Shown here piece by piece: positions 49,666-61,080 of a stretch of 64,000 nt of DNA (its first letter is position 1; each line of letters starts with the position of its first letter). Made by a program: the position numbers and the translations under genes. The DNA comes from Strigamia acuminata (Eukaryota; Arthropoda; Chilopoda; Geophilomorpha; Linotaeniidae). The notes beneath the pieces were generated by a model. That model saw only the letters and a program-made list of their open reading frames with translations, did no database searches and was not told the origin of the DNA. Location: NCBI GenBank assembly GCA_949358305.1, contig OX442322.1, positions 5,146,001 to 5,210,000 on the forward strand. Reading direction: 5' to 3'.

Positions 49666-50486
49666 TGTCGCGTCCTACTTTGTATAGGTTTAAATAGCGC
49701 TAACGTGTAATACTTTACCTGTGATCAAATATGCAAATACCCAAATGAATACCAAATGTATGTAAATAAACAAGTAATTTATTCACCAGGCTTTATGCCT
49801 TTAAAATACACTCAGTAATAATTCTAGAGTCGACGTGGTCAGCGTCGAACAAAGGATTTCTCAAGATGGCGTCGTCGGTTCCGCGTGGTCGGCGGAACAA
49901 AGGCGGCGTCTCGAGTTGTCGTTAATTCGTCACGGATTCGTCTTCACGGACGCGGTGGAATGCTCTCTCGAGTCTTCTATCCGTGCCTGTTGTCTAGGGT
50001 TTGGTTTAGCGTCGCAGAGGCCTCGTCTAGGAACTTTGGGGTTCCCTACAAAGCACTCGGACACTTACTTCGGCGAATAATCGTCTGGGCGATTATTCTG
50101 GGTGATTTCACAAGGGCTATTCTCGTGCTTTCGCAGGAATAGCTCGCAAGTGACTTCGTGAGAGTTACAGTTTGCACTTTACTCAGCGATCCTCGATCAA
50201 TCCTAACTTGTAGTTGAAGTTGGCCTGACGGTGAGGTAGTTGCTGTGTTCTTGGTGTCGTTTGTGTAAGTTCTGGTTTTAGGCGGGAAACACAGCCTTTT
50301 ATGCAGTGGGGTGAAGGGCCGGCGATCAACCAATGGGGGCTGACCACCAGCCGCTTCCTCCCCCTCGGGGCACACACCTGCCATGGGGAGGTGGAGCCAA
50401 CTCGGGGGGGAACGACTCTTCAATCATAGTGACTCAGAGGACAAGTATCCGCCCTGGGGGGACACCTATCCAACTGGGTCACCACA
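49666..50486 (-). repeat. 5' LTR of element A
   Basis: 821 bp, apparently identical to 37617-38437 and followed by CCGT. Confidence 0.95.
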
Positions 50487-50490
50487 CCGT

Positions 50491-50941
50491 CTCGTGCTTT
50501 GTCGCGAGCCCGTGTGACCTTCCACAGGAGATTCATCTATTTCTCCTTCCTGTCGTTTATTATATTGTTTGTTTTAATTGGGTATTTTGGAAGGGATCCT
50601 TTAGCATCGGCACTGCCCTACGGACAAGTCTGTCCAAGCGGTGTTTGTATTCTAAAGCAAGGCTGAGCCCTGCGCCACCTATCACTCCCGCAGCCCCAGG
50701 TGGCTATAAAGGAAGCTAGGGGGACACTTGCTTTAGGTTCTCAGCCAATTATAGCATTGGCTCCCCCTCTGGTAATATCCGCTTTGAACCACGTGGGAGG
50801 TGATTTAGTGAATAGTGCAACGATTTTGTGTGAACAAACATTCGTCCACACCTCTTTGTGCCTTAGTGAAGTGCTTTGATCGCTGTTATACCGTTTTCCT
50901 GAGTCCGTATATTTTGCGTGGTGCGCCGAATCTTCGCAGCG
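50491..50941 (+). other. Leader of F, second part
   Basis: Non-coding continuation of 37159-37616 beyond element A. The first 80 bp still match E1 (near 1-90, reverse complement). Ends at the gag ATG. Confidence 0.6.
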
Positions 50942-53900
50942 ATGCAAAAGACAACGGAAACGACGGTCAGCAGAATTTCCATCCTCTCTGTCGGCAATTA
51001 CGAGCCCTGGCAGAGAACGATGCGGATGCTATTGAAATCCGAGGGCCTTTGGAGGCATGTAACGGAGGAGAAAGAGGCAGACCATCTCTTAACATTATCC
51101 GAAAAGGAAAAAGAACGTTACATGGTCAAAAAAGACAAAGCTCTCGAACATATCTACATGTGTGTCAGCGAACCGAAACGTTCAGCCCTGGACAATTGTG
51201 ATACTCCCAAACAAGCATGAGACGTCCTGGCTAAAGCGTACGCGCCTAGTTCGCGGGCACGACGGGCACCATTACGGTTGGAAATCTTGACTTTACATCT
51301 CGAACCCAATGAGGAAATGCAGGATTTTATCAATCGAGTGGATCATTTTGTCCGTCAATTAGCCGATATCAAAGAGGTTACGACAGATGATCACCATGCA
51401 TACCAGTATCTCAACCGACTACCGCCCGAATACGCACAAGCAACGTTCGCTATATATCACTGGCCTGATCAAGATTTCACACCGACCAAAGTTGCTGAAC
51501 AGTTGATTTCTGAATATCTACGGTTAAAGCCGATGGGATTACATAATGTACACTCGTCTTCTGTGCATTCGTCTGTAAAAGGCCAACAATCCCGGAAGAA
51601 TTCCCGTCCCCGTCGACCGTTATTGGAAATTAAATGTTTCAATTGTAATGAAATGGGGCAATATGCTAACAAGTGCCCATTTCCTCCACGCGACAAGAGT
51701 AATCAGACATCGACTTCTTTCCAACGCTCTCGAAGTAAGAGCAAGAAGCGCAACAAAAATTCCGCATAAAAACCAGATGATACGCGTCCGCGAGGCTGTT
51801 CTCGTCCGACACGAGAAGGGACATTCTTCGCCAGTGCCCCACAAGCCCCGGCGCGCCCAGTCGCTCATTTTATGCAATCCAACGAATGGATTGTCGACTG
51901 CGGCGCGACGGACCACGTTTCATATGTTCGAGCTTGGTTTACGGATTTTGTGAACATCGTGCCTTTCGACATTGAACTCGGACAAGGCAAGTCCAAGGTG
52001 ACTGGAAAAGGAAATGTCCGACTGCTCACAAGAATAGATGACTGCAATTGTATCGTGAATTTGACGAATGTACTTTTTGCACCGAACTTCGAAGCCAATT
52101 TGATTTCGGTTTCTAAAATTGATAAAACACGTCATCATATACACTTTTACAATGGTGAAGTCAACATCTATCAATCGGACATTCGAAGTTCTATTCTTCG
52201 AGCAAAGGAGAAGGCAGGATTATATTATGTGGACGGTTTATGTTCAACACCTTCTGTGTCTACGACGGTTTCAACTTTGGTGTAGACGACAATTCCGCCA
52301 CCAATTCAGCAACCGCCAGTTCAGACTTATGTCACCACAGAAGTGGATTTTGAGAACATTCCGAAACCGAAAAGGGGCAAATCGGGTCAAGACTATATTA
52401 CAGATTTTCGCATTCAAATGCCACCAATTCCGAAGCAAATTCCGAATCAAATCGTCAATCCTATCCAGTCTCAAACTGCTCCCAAATCCACCAATGTCCA
52501 GCCTGATCCTCCTATCCATTCCTATTCCAACGTTCTCCAATCCATTTCGACAACGCCATTACCTAATGCTCCTCCTGCCATCCCTCCTCCTCCGAGCAAT
52601 CCTTCTATATCACCAAAGAAGGTAATTGCTAACCCTGCAAACGTAAAGGATGCTACGGGTCTATGGCATAGCAGATTAGGGCATTTGCACACAAATGCAA
52701 TGCGTCTGTTGGCGAATAACGACCAAGTCTACGGAATGGAACCGGGAGAAGTTAGACAAGTACTTGCTTGCAATGACTGTCGTCTTGCAAAATCAATCAA
52801 AATTTCCCACAAACCGGACCTTCACCCGAGTACCACCAAAGCACTCGACCTCTTACATATGGACGTGTGGGGCCCGGCTCCTGCAACATCTTTCGGTGGA
52901 GCTCGTTTCGTTCTAACGATCATTGATGACGCTACACGATATACTTGGATTATCCCATTGGCGCAGAAGTCCCAAGTCTTCGCATGCTTTAAAGACTTTG
53001 CCGCTAGAGTTGAACGGGTTGCGAACACAACAATCAAAGCCATTCGCACAGACCGTGGCAGCGAGTTTATGTCAAATTAATTCGAGCGCTATTTGAAAGA
53101 CAATGGAATCCAAGGGCAGCGAACGAATCCATCAAGCCCACAGATGAACTGAACGGCCGAGCGCATAAACAGGACGATGGCAGACAACATCCGTGCGATT
53201 CATGAAGAAACCAAACTTCCGGCCGGTCTATGGGCAGAGCTTGCAGTAACTTTCGCTTATATCAAGAACAGAAACCCTCATTCACGCTTGAAAAATCAAG
53301 TCCCATATATACTTTGGCGTGAACGAGCGCTATCTTTACGACATTTACGAAAGATCGGATCTAAGTGTTGGGTTCACTATACAGCGCCGGGCCGTAAAAA
53401 GCTTGACCCACGCGCATGGGAAGGATATCTCGTTGGGTACGCGGTTGCAACACGTGGCTACAGAATTTGGAATCCAGTTGATAATAAAGTTACCGAATCA
53501 GCCCACGTTCGCATAGACGAGCATCAATCGTACCGCAAATTTCTACAAAGTGTACCAAATGGCAACAATGAATCCTTTTATGAACCCAACAATGAACAAC
53601 AGAGAGTGTTCTTCAATAACACTGTCCAATATGCAGACTGGTCGATCAAGCCAGCGTCAGATGATGAACATTCAATATCTGAGGAAAAATCAGTATCTAA
53701 GTCGGCATCCAAATCAAGGACGTCATCTTTACCGATTGTTCACATTCCACCCCCATCAACGCCGGAACGCCAATTATTAAAACTTTGTGCATCGACATTG
53801 CCAACTCCAGCTCGTCATTCCGTGTCACATCCCATCACTAATGAGGAACATGAACAGATAGCTGAAGGGCAGGACACCGACGATGACGTTGAGCAGATCG

Positions 53901-55111
53901 AGGAATTTGCGGTTCAACCGGACGCGGAAGAATTGCGACTGAATCAGTCTGCCCATGTGTCACCGGAAACGTCTAATGCCAGTTCTCCCGGCCTTTCACC
54001 ACCAATATCACCAAATCGTTTCATCATGTTACGAAAGAAAGCTGGTCCAAATATTTTACAGCACACAATGCCAATCTTCGATCAAGGGCAAATGTCTCCA
54101 TTGCCTCCTGGCGCAACACATGTTGCAGCTCCTTCTGCCGGCAAGACATCATTCTATTGGCGTTATGTTGGCGGAAACACAGTATTCCGTAGATGGATTC
54201 GCGAAGAACATCTGCGCAAAGACCAGCAGCCAGGTTCTATAGACATCGACGTCTATTATTTCCCGGAACCCGGCCTTCGACTTCGATCTCGCAGAGACGT
54301 CGAAGAATTCTGTATTATGAACAATCTCCCTTACGACCCCGAGTTATTCTTTTTCGGCAACATGGAGCACACGCTACCGTTGATTCCTCCAGCTCGACAT
54401 GCCGCTCATCTCTGTCGCACCGAACCGTCTTCGTAGGCGGAAATTCCCAAATTCAACGACGCACCAAAGTGGCGTGAAGCCATCGGTGAAGAGTTAGGAA
54501 CTTTTAAAGAGCTTGAAATTTATGTCGAAGTGCCGAAACCGCCTAACACAACAATCTTGGGTTGTAAGTGGATCTTTAAACTCAAATCAGACGCGACCGA
54601 CAAGATTACTCGATATCGTGCTCGACTTGTCGCCCAAGGCTTTCGTTAAACCTTCAGAATCGACTACGACGAAGTCTTCAGTCCAGTTGTAAATTTCGTC
54701 CTCATTCGTCTATTCTTTTGCCTTTTGTTAGTGCTACGAGGATGGAAAGACGCACATCTCGACGTCAAATGTGCATACCTGTACGGGGACCTGGAGCACA
54801 AGGTCTACATGCGCATCTTGGCAGGTGCCACCTGTAATCACCCCGACAACGTTTGGTTACTTGTGAAATCTCTTTACGGACTCCACCAGTCTGGCCGACA
54901 GTGGTATTTGAAACTGGACAAAGCACTTCGAGCCCTCGGATTCCGAAAAATGCCTGCTTGCAATTGCGTTTACATCTACGGCAATTGCGCGGTTATGTTA
55001 GTCTACGTTGATGACATTGTCCTTTTCTATGCAGCCGACAGTGTTTTGGACCGGATTATTCGACTTATTACCTCGAAATTCGACATAGTCAACCTCGGCC
55101 CTGTTGAATTG
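50942..55111 (+). pseudogene. Copia gag-pol of F: one reading frame with seven in-frame stops
   Basis: About 1390 codons, all in one frame with no frameshift seen. Stops lie at 51218, 51767, 52283, 53078, 53150, 54434 and 54647. Gag (LHLEPNEEMQDFINRV, LPPEYAQATF) ends in a knuckle, CFNCNEMGQYANKC, where the usual His is Gln. Then come protease (WIVDCGATDHV), the integrase finger (LWHSRLGHLH...CNDC), the core (LHMDVWGPAP, RTDRGSEF, AERINRTM) and the integrase C-terminus (KIGSKCWVHY). A Ser/Pro-rich linker leads to an MBD-like domain (54146-54358) and RT (GCKWIFKLK, YRARLVAQGF, LHQSGRQWY, YVDDIVLF). It is cut by the LTR of G at 55112. The continuous frame shows substitutions rather than indels dominated its decay. 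Confidence 0.9.
54146..54358 (+). other. MBD-like (methyl-CpG-binding) domain inside Copia pol of F
   Basis: About 71 codons between the integrase linker and RT. The stretch IDIDVYYFPEPGLRLRS, preceded by an Arg-rich segment (RRWIREEHLRKD) and followed by RRDVEEFC and DPELFFF, follows the MBD consensus (basic strand, DVYY..P.G...RS, helix, DP..F.F). The positions that contact methyl-CpG in MeCP2 (Arg, Asp and Arg) appear kept. It could tether the integration complex to methylated DNA, but this is inference. Confidence 0.6.
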
Positions 55112-55409
55112 TGTTGGAAATCACAATGAATTCCGCGTTTCTGCAGTGGTGTAGAAAACTCCAACTTCGAAATAAAGTGCACACCTTGTTACCTGGTTTG
55201 AAACATAGTAAGGAGTGAGTGTTTTATTCTGCTGTCACATGACATGTCAATAGGTATACTGCGCCACCTTATGGCAAGAATTACAAACACACTTGTAAAC
55301 ATAAACACGGCTATTAGTTTTAGCCAAAAGCAAAAGAAACAAAAGGTCACAATAAATATAAAGTGTCACTGCTTGACAATACGACACATAAATACATGAT
55401 ATTTCAACA
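55112..55409 (-). repeat. 3' LTR of Copia element G
   Basis: 298 bp, TGTTGGAAAT...TATTTCAACA, with inverted TGTTG/CAACA ends. It lies next to a purine tract on the G side and directly against the broken RT of F on the other. Related to 29653-29979. Confidence 0.85.
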
Positions 55410-55410
55410 A

Positions 55411-55423
55411 TCGGCCCCCTCGT
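55411..55423 (-). promoter_or_regulatory. Polypurine tract of element G
   Basis: The minus strand reads ACGAGGGGGCCGA, one base before the LTR and just after the pol stop. Confidence 0.75.
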
Positions 55424-55427
55424 ATTA

Positions 55428-57860
55428 TCAAGCGCTTAATATATTCATATCAACCAGGAAACGATTACAGAAATACACTAGATCGGTTTTATCCACGGAT
55501 TTTGTGAAAATATCTGCAAAATTGCACTTAGTGCCCACGTGTGTAATCTGAAGGTTGTCTCTTCTCACGAGCTCCCGAATGAAGTGGTATCTCACGTCAA
55601 TATGTTTTGTTTTGCGATTTTCGACGTTGGACTTTGTAAAATCTACAGTCGAAATGTTATCGCATAACACATAGTGATTAAATTTATCCGCCAATTCGGG
55701 AACAATTTCGTATAGCACTCTTAGAATCCATATGTAGTCTTTTACTGTTTCAGTAAGAGCTACATACTCTGCCTCCATGGTCGATAACGTGACGTTTCGT
55801 TGTTTGAATGTTCTCCAATACACGGGTGAATTTCCTAGCAATATAATAGTTCCTTCAACAGAAATTCGGTTGTCCCTATTGTTGGCATAGTCGGAATCGC
55901 TGTAGCCAACGACCTCGACACGATCATTCGGGAAGAGCATCAATCCAAGGCTCTTTGTTGTCCTGAGGTAACTAAGCAAATCCAGCAATGCGATCCAATG
56001 GTTGTTAAATTTGAAATAGTTAAAGTTGATTTCAAACCTAGCAAACAAATTCCAAAGTCCTTGGTTACAAATGGTCTGGTAACTTGAAAATGTTGGATAA
56101 AGTTCAAGATGGCGTTGGAGAGAAGAACTGACACAACTACACTTTTTGAGGTAAAAAAGTACACTGGTCTTTATTCAATTATTTACACAAAAGGAAAAAG
56201 TAAAGAATGCAGATGACACGCTCTGAGCACCAATGGAAACGGTGCACACAAATTTGGAAAAACCCCACCAATTAAAAGATTAACGTGGGGACAAGAACCT
56301 TGTACAAACTAGAACAGGTCAATACACTCAAATGACAAATGGTAATTAATAATAAAAGTGTTACATCTTCAAATCAAAACATAATATTGAAGCCTAAATA
56401 TGAGAAACAATAAAATCAGCAAATCAATGTTAAATTCAAATCAAATATCAAAATCAATAATGTTATTATACAACATTGCAAATAAAATTACCCAATCACC
56501 AATATAGAAAGGAATAACAAATCAAGGTAGAAAATAGAAATACAAATGGCAATTTAAATAATGGTTTATTTAACCCGTAAAATCACCCGATTTTCACAAT
56601 GGTCCCATCCTGGATTGGACTGAAATTGGCTAAGGATATTGATGGCATAGGTTAAATCGGGTCTGGTTCTTGATCCAATAAATGCCAAACACCCAAGTAG
56701 ATTCCGGTAGGGTATTTTTTTCATAATTCTAAAGTCTTCGATCGTGCTCGGACATTGTTGTTTGGTGAGAATGGTAGACTTTACCATTGGCTGCGATCGA
56801 ATCTTCACTGACTTCAAGTGGTCGTTGAATCTCAGCAAGACTTTATTGATGTAGGTCTTTTGATGTAACACCATTTGCTCCCTGTATGGGGTAAATTCGA
56901 CGCTTAATAATTTTTTCGTCTGTCCCAAAATGACCAATTCGTAACGTTTTCCAAAAACGACAATATCGTCCACGTAGACGATCAAATATGCGATGTTCCC
57001 ATATTTGTAGACGCAGTTGCACCAATTTACGTGTTGGAGTCCGAGTTGTAGCAAAGTGTCCTCCAATTCAATGCCCCACTCTCGTCCTGATTGGTGCAAA
57101 TCGTAAATTGCTCGGAGAAGTTTATAAACGTAATTCTCCTTGCCTTGGCAAACAAAACCCTTTGGCTGACGCATGTAAATGGTTTTGTGCAATTTCGCAT
57201 AGAGGTAAGCACACTTCACGTCGGCTTGGATGTAACTCCACTTCAACATGCAGACAAGCAACGTAAACATAAATCGAACAATGGAGAAGTCTACAACTGA
57301 TGAAAATGTTTCTTCGTATAACTCGCCATAGACTTGTGAGAAGCCTTGCGCGACAAGTCTCGCTTTGTAGCGTGCGATCTTCCCTTCATCGTTGTTTGGT
57401 GGTGTAGATCCACTTGCAGCCAATTATCTTGGTGTCAGGCGGTGGTGGAACCAACTCCCACACTTCACGCTCGTGCATCGTATTAATCTCGTCACACATC
57501 GCTTGATCCCACTCTTGTTTTTCGGGTGTATTGGCTACTTGTTCAAAGCGTGTTGGTATAAAAACTTCGAGATGATTTGCTTCTAAGTCAATGTCAATGT
57601 CATCTGCAGTTACATTCGATTCAGATGGATTCTTTTTCCTTTTATCTTCAAAAAGGTGTTCCGGAATGTGAAGGTTGTGCTCCACACAATAGCGTTTCAC
57701 TTCCGGAATCGAACGCAATCTTGGTTTGTCATATCCTTCAATTGTGTATTCTATGTCTTTTTTGTTAGAAAAATGCCCAACTGTTTGATCTTATCGGTTG
57801 CATGTTTCCGGTTAAATGCAACGTGTGTGTCATTGCAATTCTGTATCCGTGTTACATTGG
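55428..57860 (-). pseudogene. Copia element G: MBD-like segment, RT and RNase H, 5'-truncated and split
   Basis: On the minus strand: an MBD-like stretch (57644-57757), an acidic linker, the RT start (EVWELVPPPPDTKIIGCKWIY), a 1-nt frameshift near 57400, RT (YKARLVAQGFSQVYG, LHQSGREW, YVDDIVVFG near 56960), a 594-bp insertion (56003-56596), then RNase H (YSDSDYANN, STMEAEYVAL, KHIDVRYHFIREL) ending at 55428 beside the polypurine tract. Further in-frame stops lie upstream of the MBD-like part. Gag, protease and integrase are missing. It is closer to F than to H, because both have the extra domain. Confidence 0.85.
56003..56596. mobile_element. 594-bp TG...CA insertion with direct repeats, probable solo LTR
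   Basis: It begins TGTTAAATTT and ends CGATTTTCA, flanked by CAATGGT at 55996-56002 and 56597-56603. The G frame is continuous across the site when one copy of the repeat is counted, which supports a clean insertion. It is AT-rich, with AATAAA on the minus strand near 56170. The family is not identified. A 7-bp repeat is longer than usual for an LTR element, so part of it may be chance. Confidence 0.6.
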
Positions 57861-58646
57861 TTGATATTGATTTTTAAACCCTTGTTCCTGTGCTAAGTGC
57901 CCCAACCAATGTGCTTATTAGCAATGACATACCGATATGTCGTCTGCTCGAATATGAGCACTTATCTTTTAGTTTCTCATGGCTTTTGTTTACATTATCG
58001 ATTGTTTATGCCGTTGTTTTGCCTTTGTTATGTAAAGAATGAATCTTTGCTTGTTAACAATGATTCGTTCTTGTTTAAGCTTTGCAGCCTCGAAAGAGGT
58101 GCGCTTTTATGTTTTCCTCCTCTCATCACGATGAATAAAGATGGCGGTCGCATGATGCGAGTTCCCGCACCGTTTAAATCGAGTGTCAGCTCCTTTTCAT
58201 TGATGTCCGGCGCCTACAAACCTATCATTTTTGTCCTGTTGGTCTTGTTTTTTCAGTCTTTTTCCATACGAGAGCTGGTATGGTTGCAACTGGATTTTGA
58301 AAAACCTGTCCAGGTTGTTGCAAAACGTTTGGTTGCTTCACTGCTGGCAAGTTGTGTCGCAATGCATCTTCCGGCAGTCTGAACTTCAACCTAACTGGAG
58401 GTAATTCTTCTCCCTCTTCCTTCATCATTATGACGGTTTACAATGGCTATAAATGCCTATTTTCTATCAAGAAAGCGCTGTTGCGCCAATATGATGGTAT
58501 TTTTACAATATTCTGTGTAAAACTGATAAATGTCTAGAATAAAGTCATTTATGATGTTTCAAATACAAAGATGTTCGTTTATTAAGAATAAACACTAATT
58601 TCCACATGATACTAAAGTATCACGGCATAATTACGAAGATTCGTCT
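57861..58646. other. Unassigned segment between G and D
   Basis: No convincing gene. A minus-strand frame at 58225-58428 (Pro/Gln/Lys-rich, 67 codons) has no recognisable domain and may be a linker remnant of G. A plus-strand frame over 57897-58382 looks random. AATAAA motifs occur near 58539 and 58584. Confidence 0.3.
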
Positions 58647-60342
58647 GCTAAAACCCGCATTTGTCAATGCTCCATATTGCCACTAGATGGCGCGATCGCA
58701 ATTAGCGATAAATTCGAATACGAACTTGAAAACCTCATGATTAAATATAAACGTATATTTAATCAAGTGAATAAATTGTGTTAAATATTAATATAAATAT
58801 ATATTAAGTATCTGACATTGTTAAATACAATGTAACTTCCATTTCTGCGGGACAGAATGTTTAGCGATCAATCGGTCAACCGATCAATCTGATTGGTGGA
58901 ACCCATTTCCGGTCCTGGGTATCCAGTTCCGGTTGTAACAAGGATTAGCATAATTTGCATAAATGCTCCTCCGTATCCACTTCCGGTGATACGGGATTGG
59001 AGGGATTCGTGGAACCCATGTTCCAATTGGATGACTGGATTAATCCTTAAATCCAGTCAGGTTATATAAACCCAAACAATCGGCCATTCCGCAGCTCTGT
59101 TTGATTATTTTCTGTTTGGTATTGTTACTTATGAAATATGATTCGTTGTTCACGTAAAAAACCTTTTGGTTCTTTGTTGATTTATTCGCAAAGAACCGTT
59201 GCATGATTCTACAGAATCATGCCACCGCCGGCAATTGAAGTCGAAGTGCTGGGATTATTATGTTGCATAAATGTTACAGTCTACGGTTGCGACGCCGAAG
59301 GAGAACCCGCCGTTGTGCAATTCAGTATCCTCCGGACAGGACCAAGTTGTCTTTTTCGGTATGAACGTATTCCGTTACCACGAGTAGCATCGGTATTGTT
59401 GAGAATCGGTTCCTTCACCTGATGGTGCCAAAGCAGTCTGTTTTACAGTAACCACGAGTAGCACCAAGTGTTTGGCAAGCTGATTCTCATGGTATTCGAT
59501 GCCAAAGCAGTCGGTCTATTATTAGTACCGCGAGAGATAAAACTGCTGTGCGGAGCCGCGAGCTATCGACCCCTGTGTACGTGGTACCGTCAACCACTCG
59601 ATGGACGACCGTGCTGCGACGCCGGGGACGCTTGATACCGTTCTGCATGGCAAGGCGTATATTCTAATCGATGGCAATTGTGTGTTGCGACGGGAAGCTT
59701 AATCTTCAATTTTATTTATAACAGCAAAACTTAAACTCGACAACCAGTTGGACCAAAATCAAGTCAGAAGACTTAATCTCATATTGAACCCAATATAACC
59801 GATAAGTTGACGACAACTTATTCCCGAAATATCTAAATAAGAATTCACAACGATATGAATTAAATATAATTCATAAGTGGAATATTGATAAGTAAATGAA
59901 TACATTTACTTACACCAATATCCTCCCAAAGTTGTGGCGGTGCAGACAAAGTCAACCGCAATGCTCAGATCATTCGATTTATCGACGTGCGATAGTTTAC
60001 ACAGCGAACCAAGGAAACCAGCGAAGCCGTATCGGACTCCAGGACACAGCCATCCGGCTTAAGATGACATCTATAATCAGGTCGAGCGATGGGGAAACCG
60101 CTCCCATATTCCAGACCCGTAGTGATATTATTCTAGGGCCAGTTGGCCAATTCTTTGTATAGTTTAATAGCTGATTTAACTTGCCAAATGTCGGCATTAG
60201 TCCTATGTATAATTTAGCTCATCCATATTGTTTGCCAACAATAAACTGTCTTGTATTTATCTCGTATTGTATTCACTGTTTATTTATTGCGATCTCTTCC
60301 CGGTACCATTGTCAAATGGGAGTTGTGGTCGTCACCGTCACA
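58647..60342 (+). repeat. 5' LTR of element D (left end approximate)
   Basis: About 1.7 kb, comparable with the 1587-bp LTR of C. A TATA box (TATATAAA) is at 59063-59070. GTTACCACGAGTAGCA-type short repeats occur near 59375 and 59445. It ends GTCACA. Confidence 0.55.
59063..59070 (+). promoter_or_regulatory. TATA box in LTR of D
   Basis: TATATAAA after a CCAGTCAGG stretch, in the position matching the TATA box of the C LTR. Confidence 0.5.
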
Positions 60343-60807
60343 CGTGGAGGTCCCACCGAGATTAGGTTGCAATTAAATTCGATTGAATTGCAACAGTGAA
60401 TATTGGAGATAAATATTTAACTAAAAGATTTAAGTTAAAAATAGACAGATTAAATTTTCAGTTTATATTTCCATGTGAAGAAGTTAAACTGATGAAATAG
60501 AAATACGTAGTAGATTTTCCTTCATTATTTTCGTTTGAAGATTTTAGGGATTTCAAAGACTACCACCTAATCTCACACGTGGAGGTCCCACCGAGATTAG
60601 GTTGCAATTAAATTCGATTGAATTGCAACAGTGAATATTGGAGATAAATATTTAACTAAAAGATTTAAGTTAAAAATAGACAGATTAAATTTTCAGTTTA
60701 TATTTCCATGTGAAGAAGTTAAACTGATGAAATAGAAATACGTAGTAGATTTTCCTTCATTATTTTCGTTTGAAGATTTTAGGGATTTCAAAGACTACCA
60801 CCTAATC
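60338..60807 (+). repeat. Two apparently identical 235-bp tandem units, each with a tRNA-Gln primer site
   Basis: Units 60338-60572 and 60573-60807 appear identical. Each starts with TCACA (the LTR terminus), CG and the primer site TGGAGGTCCCACCGAGAT (60345-60362 and 60580-60597), then a TTGCAATT/AATTGCAA hairpin. Confidence 0.9.
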
Positions 60808-61080
60808 TCACACGTGGAGGTCCCACCGAGATTAGGTTGCAATTAAATTCGATAGAATTGTAAAAGTGAATTTTGAGATAAATATTTAACTAAAAGATTT
60901 AGTTAAAAAACAGACAAGTTTCAAACCATGTTTATTTTTTTGAGAAACACCAAAACAGTCCTTTAACTAGGAATTTCGGAAGTTATAGACCTATCACACG
61001 ATCACTGAAATAGGTTGCAAATTAATTCGATCGAATTGCAAAAGCGAATCTTGAATCCGATATTAACTAAAAAATTTTAG
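60808..61080 (+). repeat. Third and fourth diverged units of the D primer-site array
   Basis: Unit 3 starts at 60808 with a third intact primer site (60815-60832) but is shortened to 186 bp. Unit 4 starts at 60994 with TCACACG. It has lost the primer site but keeps the TAGGTTGCAA hairpin. Confidence 0.8.

Larger units (their letters stand above)
37617..50486 (-). mobile_element. Ty3/Gypsy-type LTR retrotransposon A
   Basis: 12,870 bp, minus strand. 821-bp LTRs appear identical. It has a tRNA-Pro-like primer site, gag, pol in the -1 frame, and a third ORF homologous to that of B. It is complete in structure and inserted into the leader of F with CCGT duplicated. One premature stop in pol (44500-44502) probably makes this copy non-autonomous. 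Identical LTRs suggest it is the most recent insertion in the window. Confidence 0.95.
36644..55111 (+). mobile_element. Copia element F, decayed, interrupted by A and cut by G
   Basis: 5' LTR (36644-37138), primer site, leader (37159-37616 and 50491-50941, separated by element A), and one long gag-pol frame from 50942 until the LTR of element G begins at 55112 inside RT. The rest of RT, RNase H and the 3' LTR were not found to the right of G. E1 at the left edge of the window is a second copy of its 5' end. Confidence 0.75.

Noticed and set aside
50942-55111. Stop-codon reassignment or programmed readthrough in F
   Set aside because: All three stop codons occur, at sites where conserved residues are expected, while A, B and C use normal stops; decay is simpler.
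57897-58382. 161-codon hydrophobic ORF as a possible host membrane protein
   Set aside because: No domain, irregular composition, overlaps an opposite-strand frame, and lies in transposon debris.
58225-58428. 67-codon minus-strand ORF as a host exon
   Set aside because: Pro/Gln-rich with no recognisable family; could be a Copia linker remnant but evidence is too weak to call.
60338-61000. CRISPR-like array because of regular direct repeats
   Set aside because: Units are 235 bp, spacerless tandem copies with a tRNA primer site in a eukaryotic retrotransposon leader.
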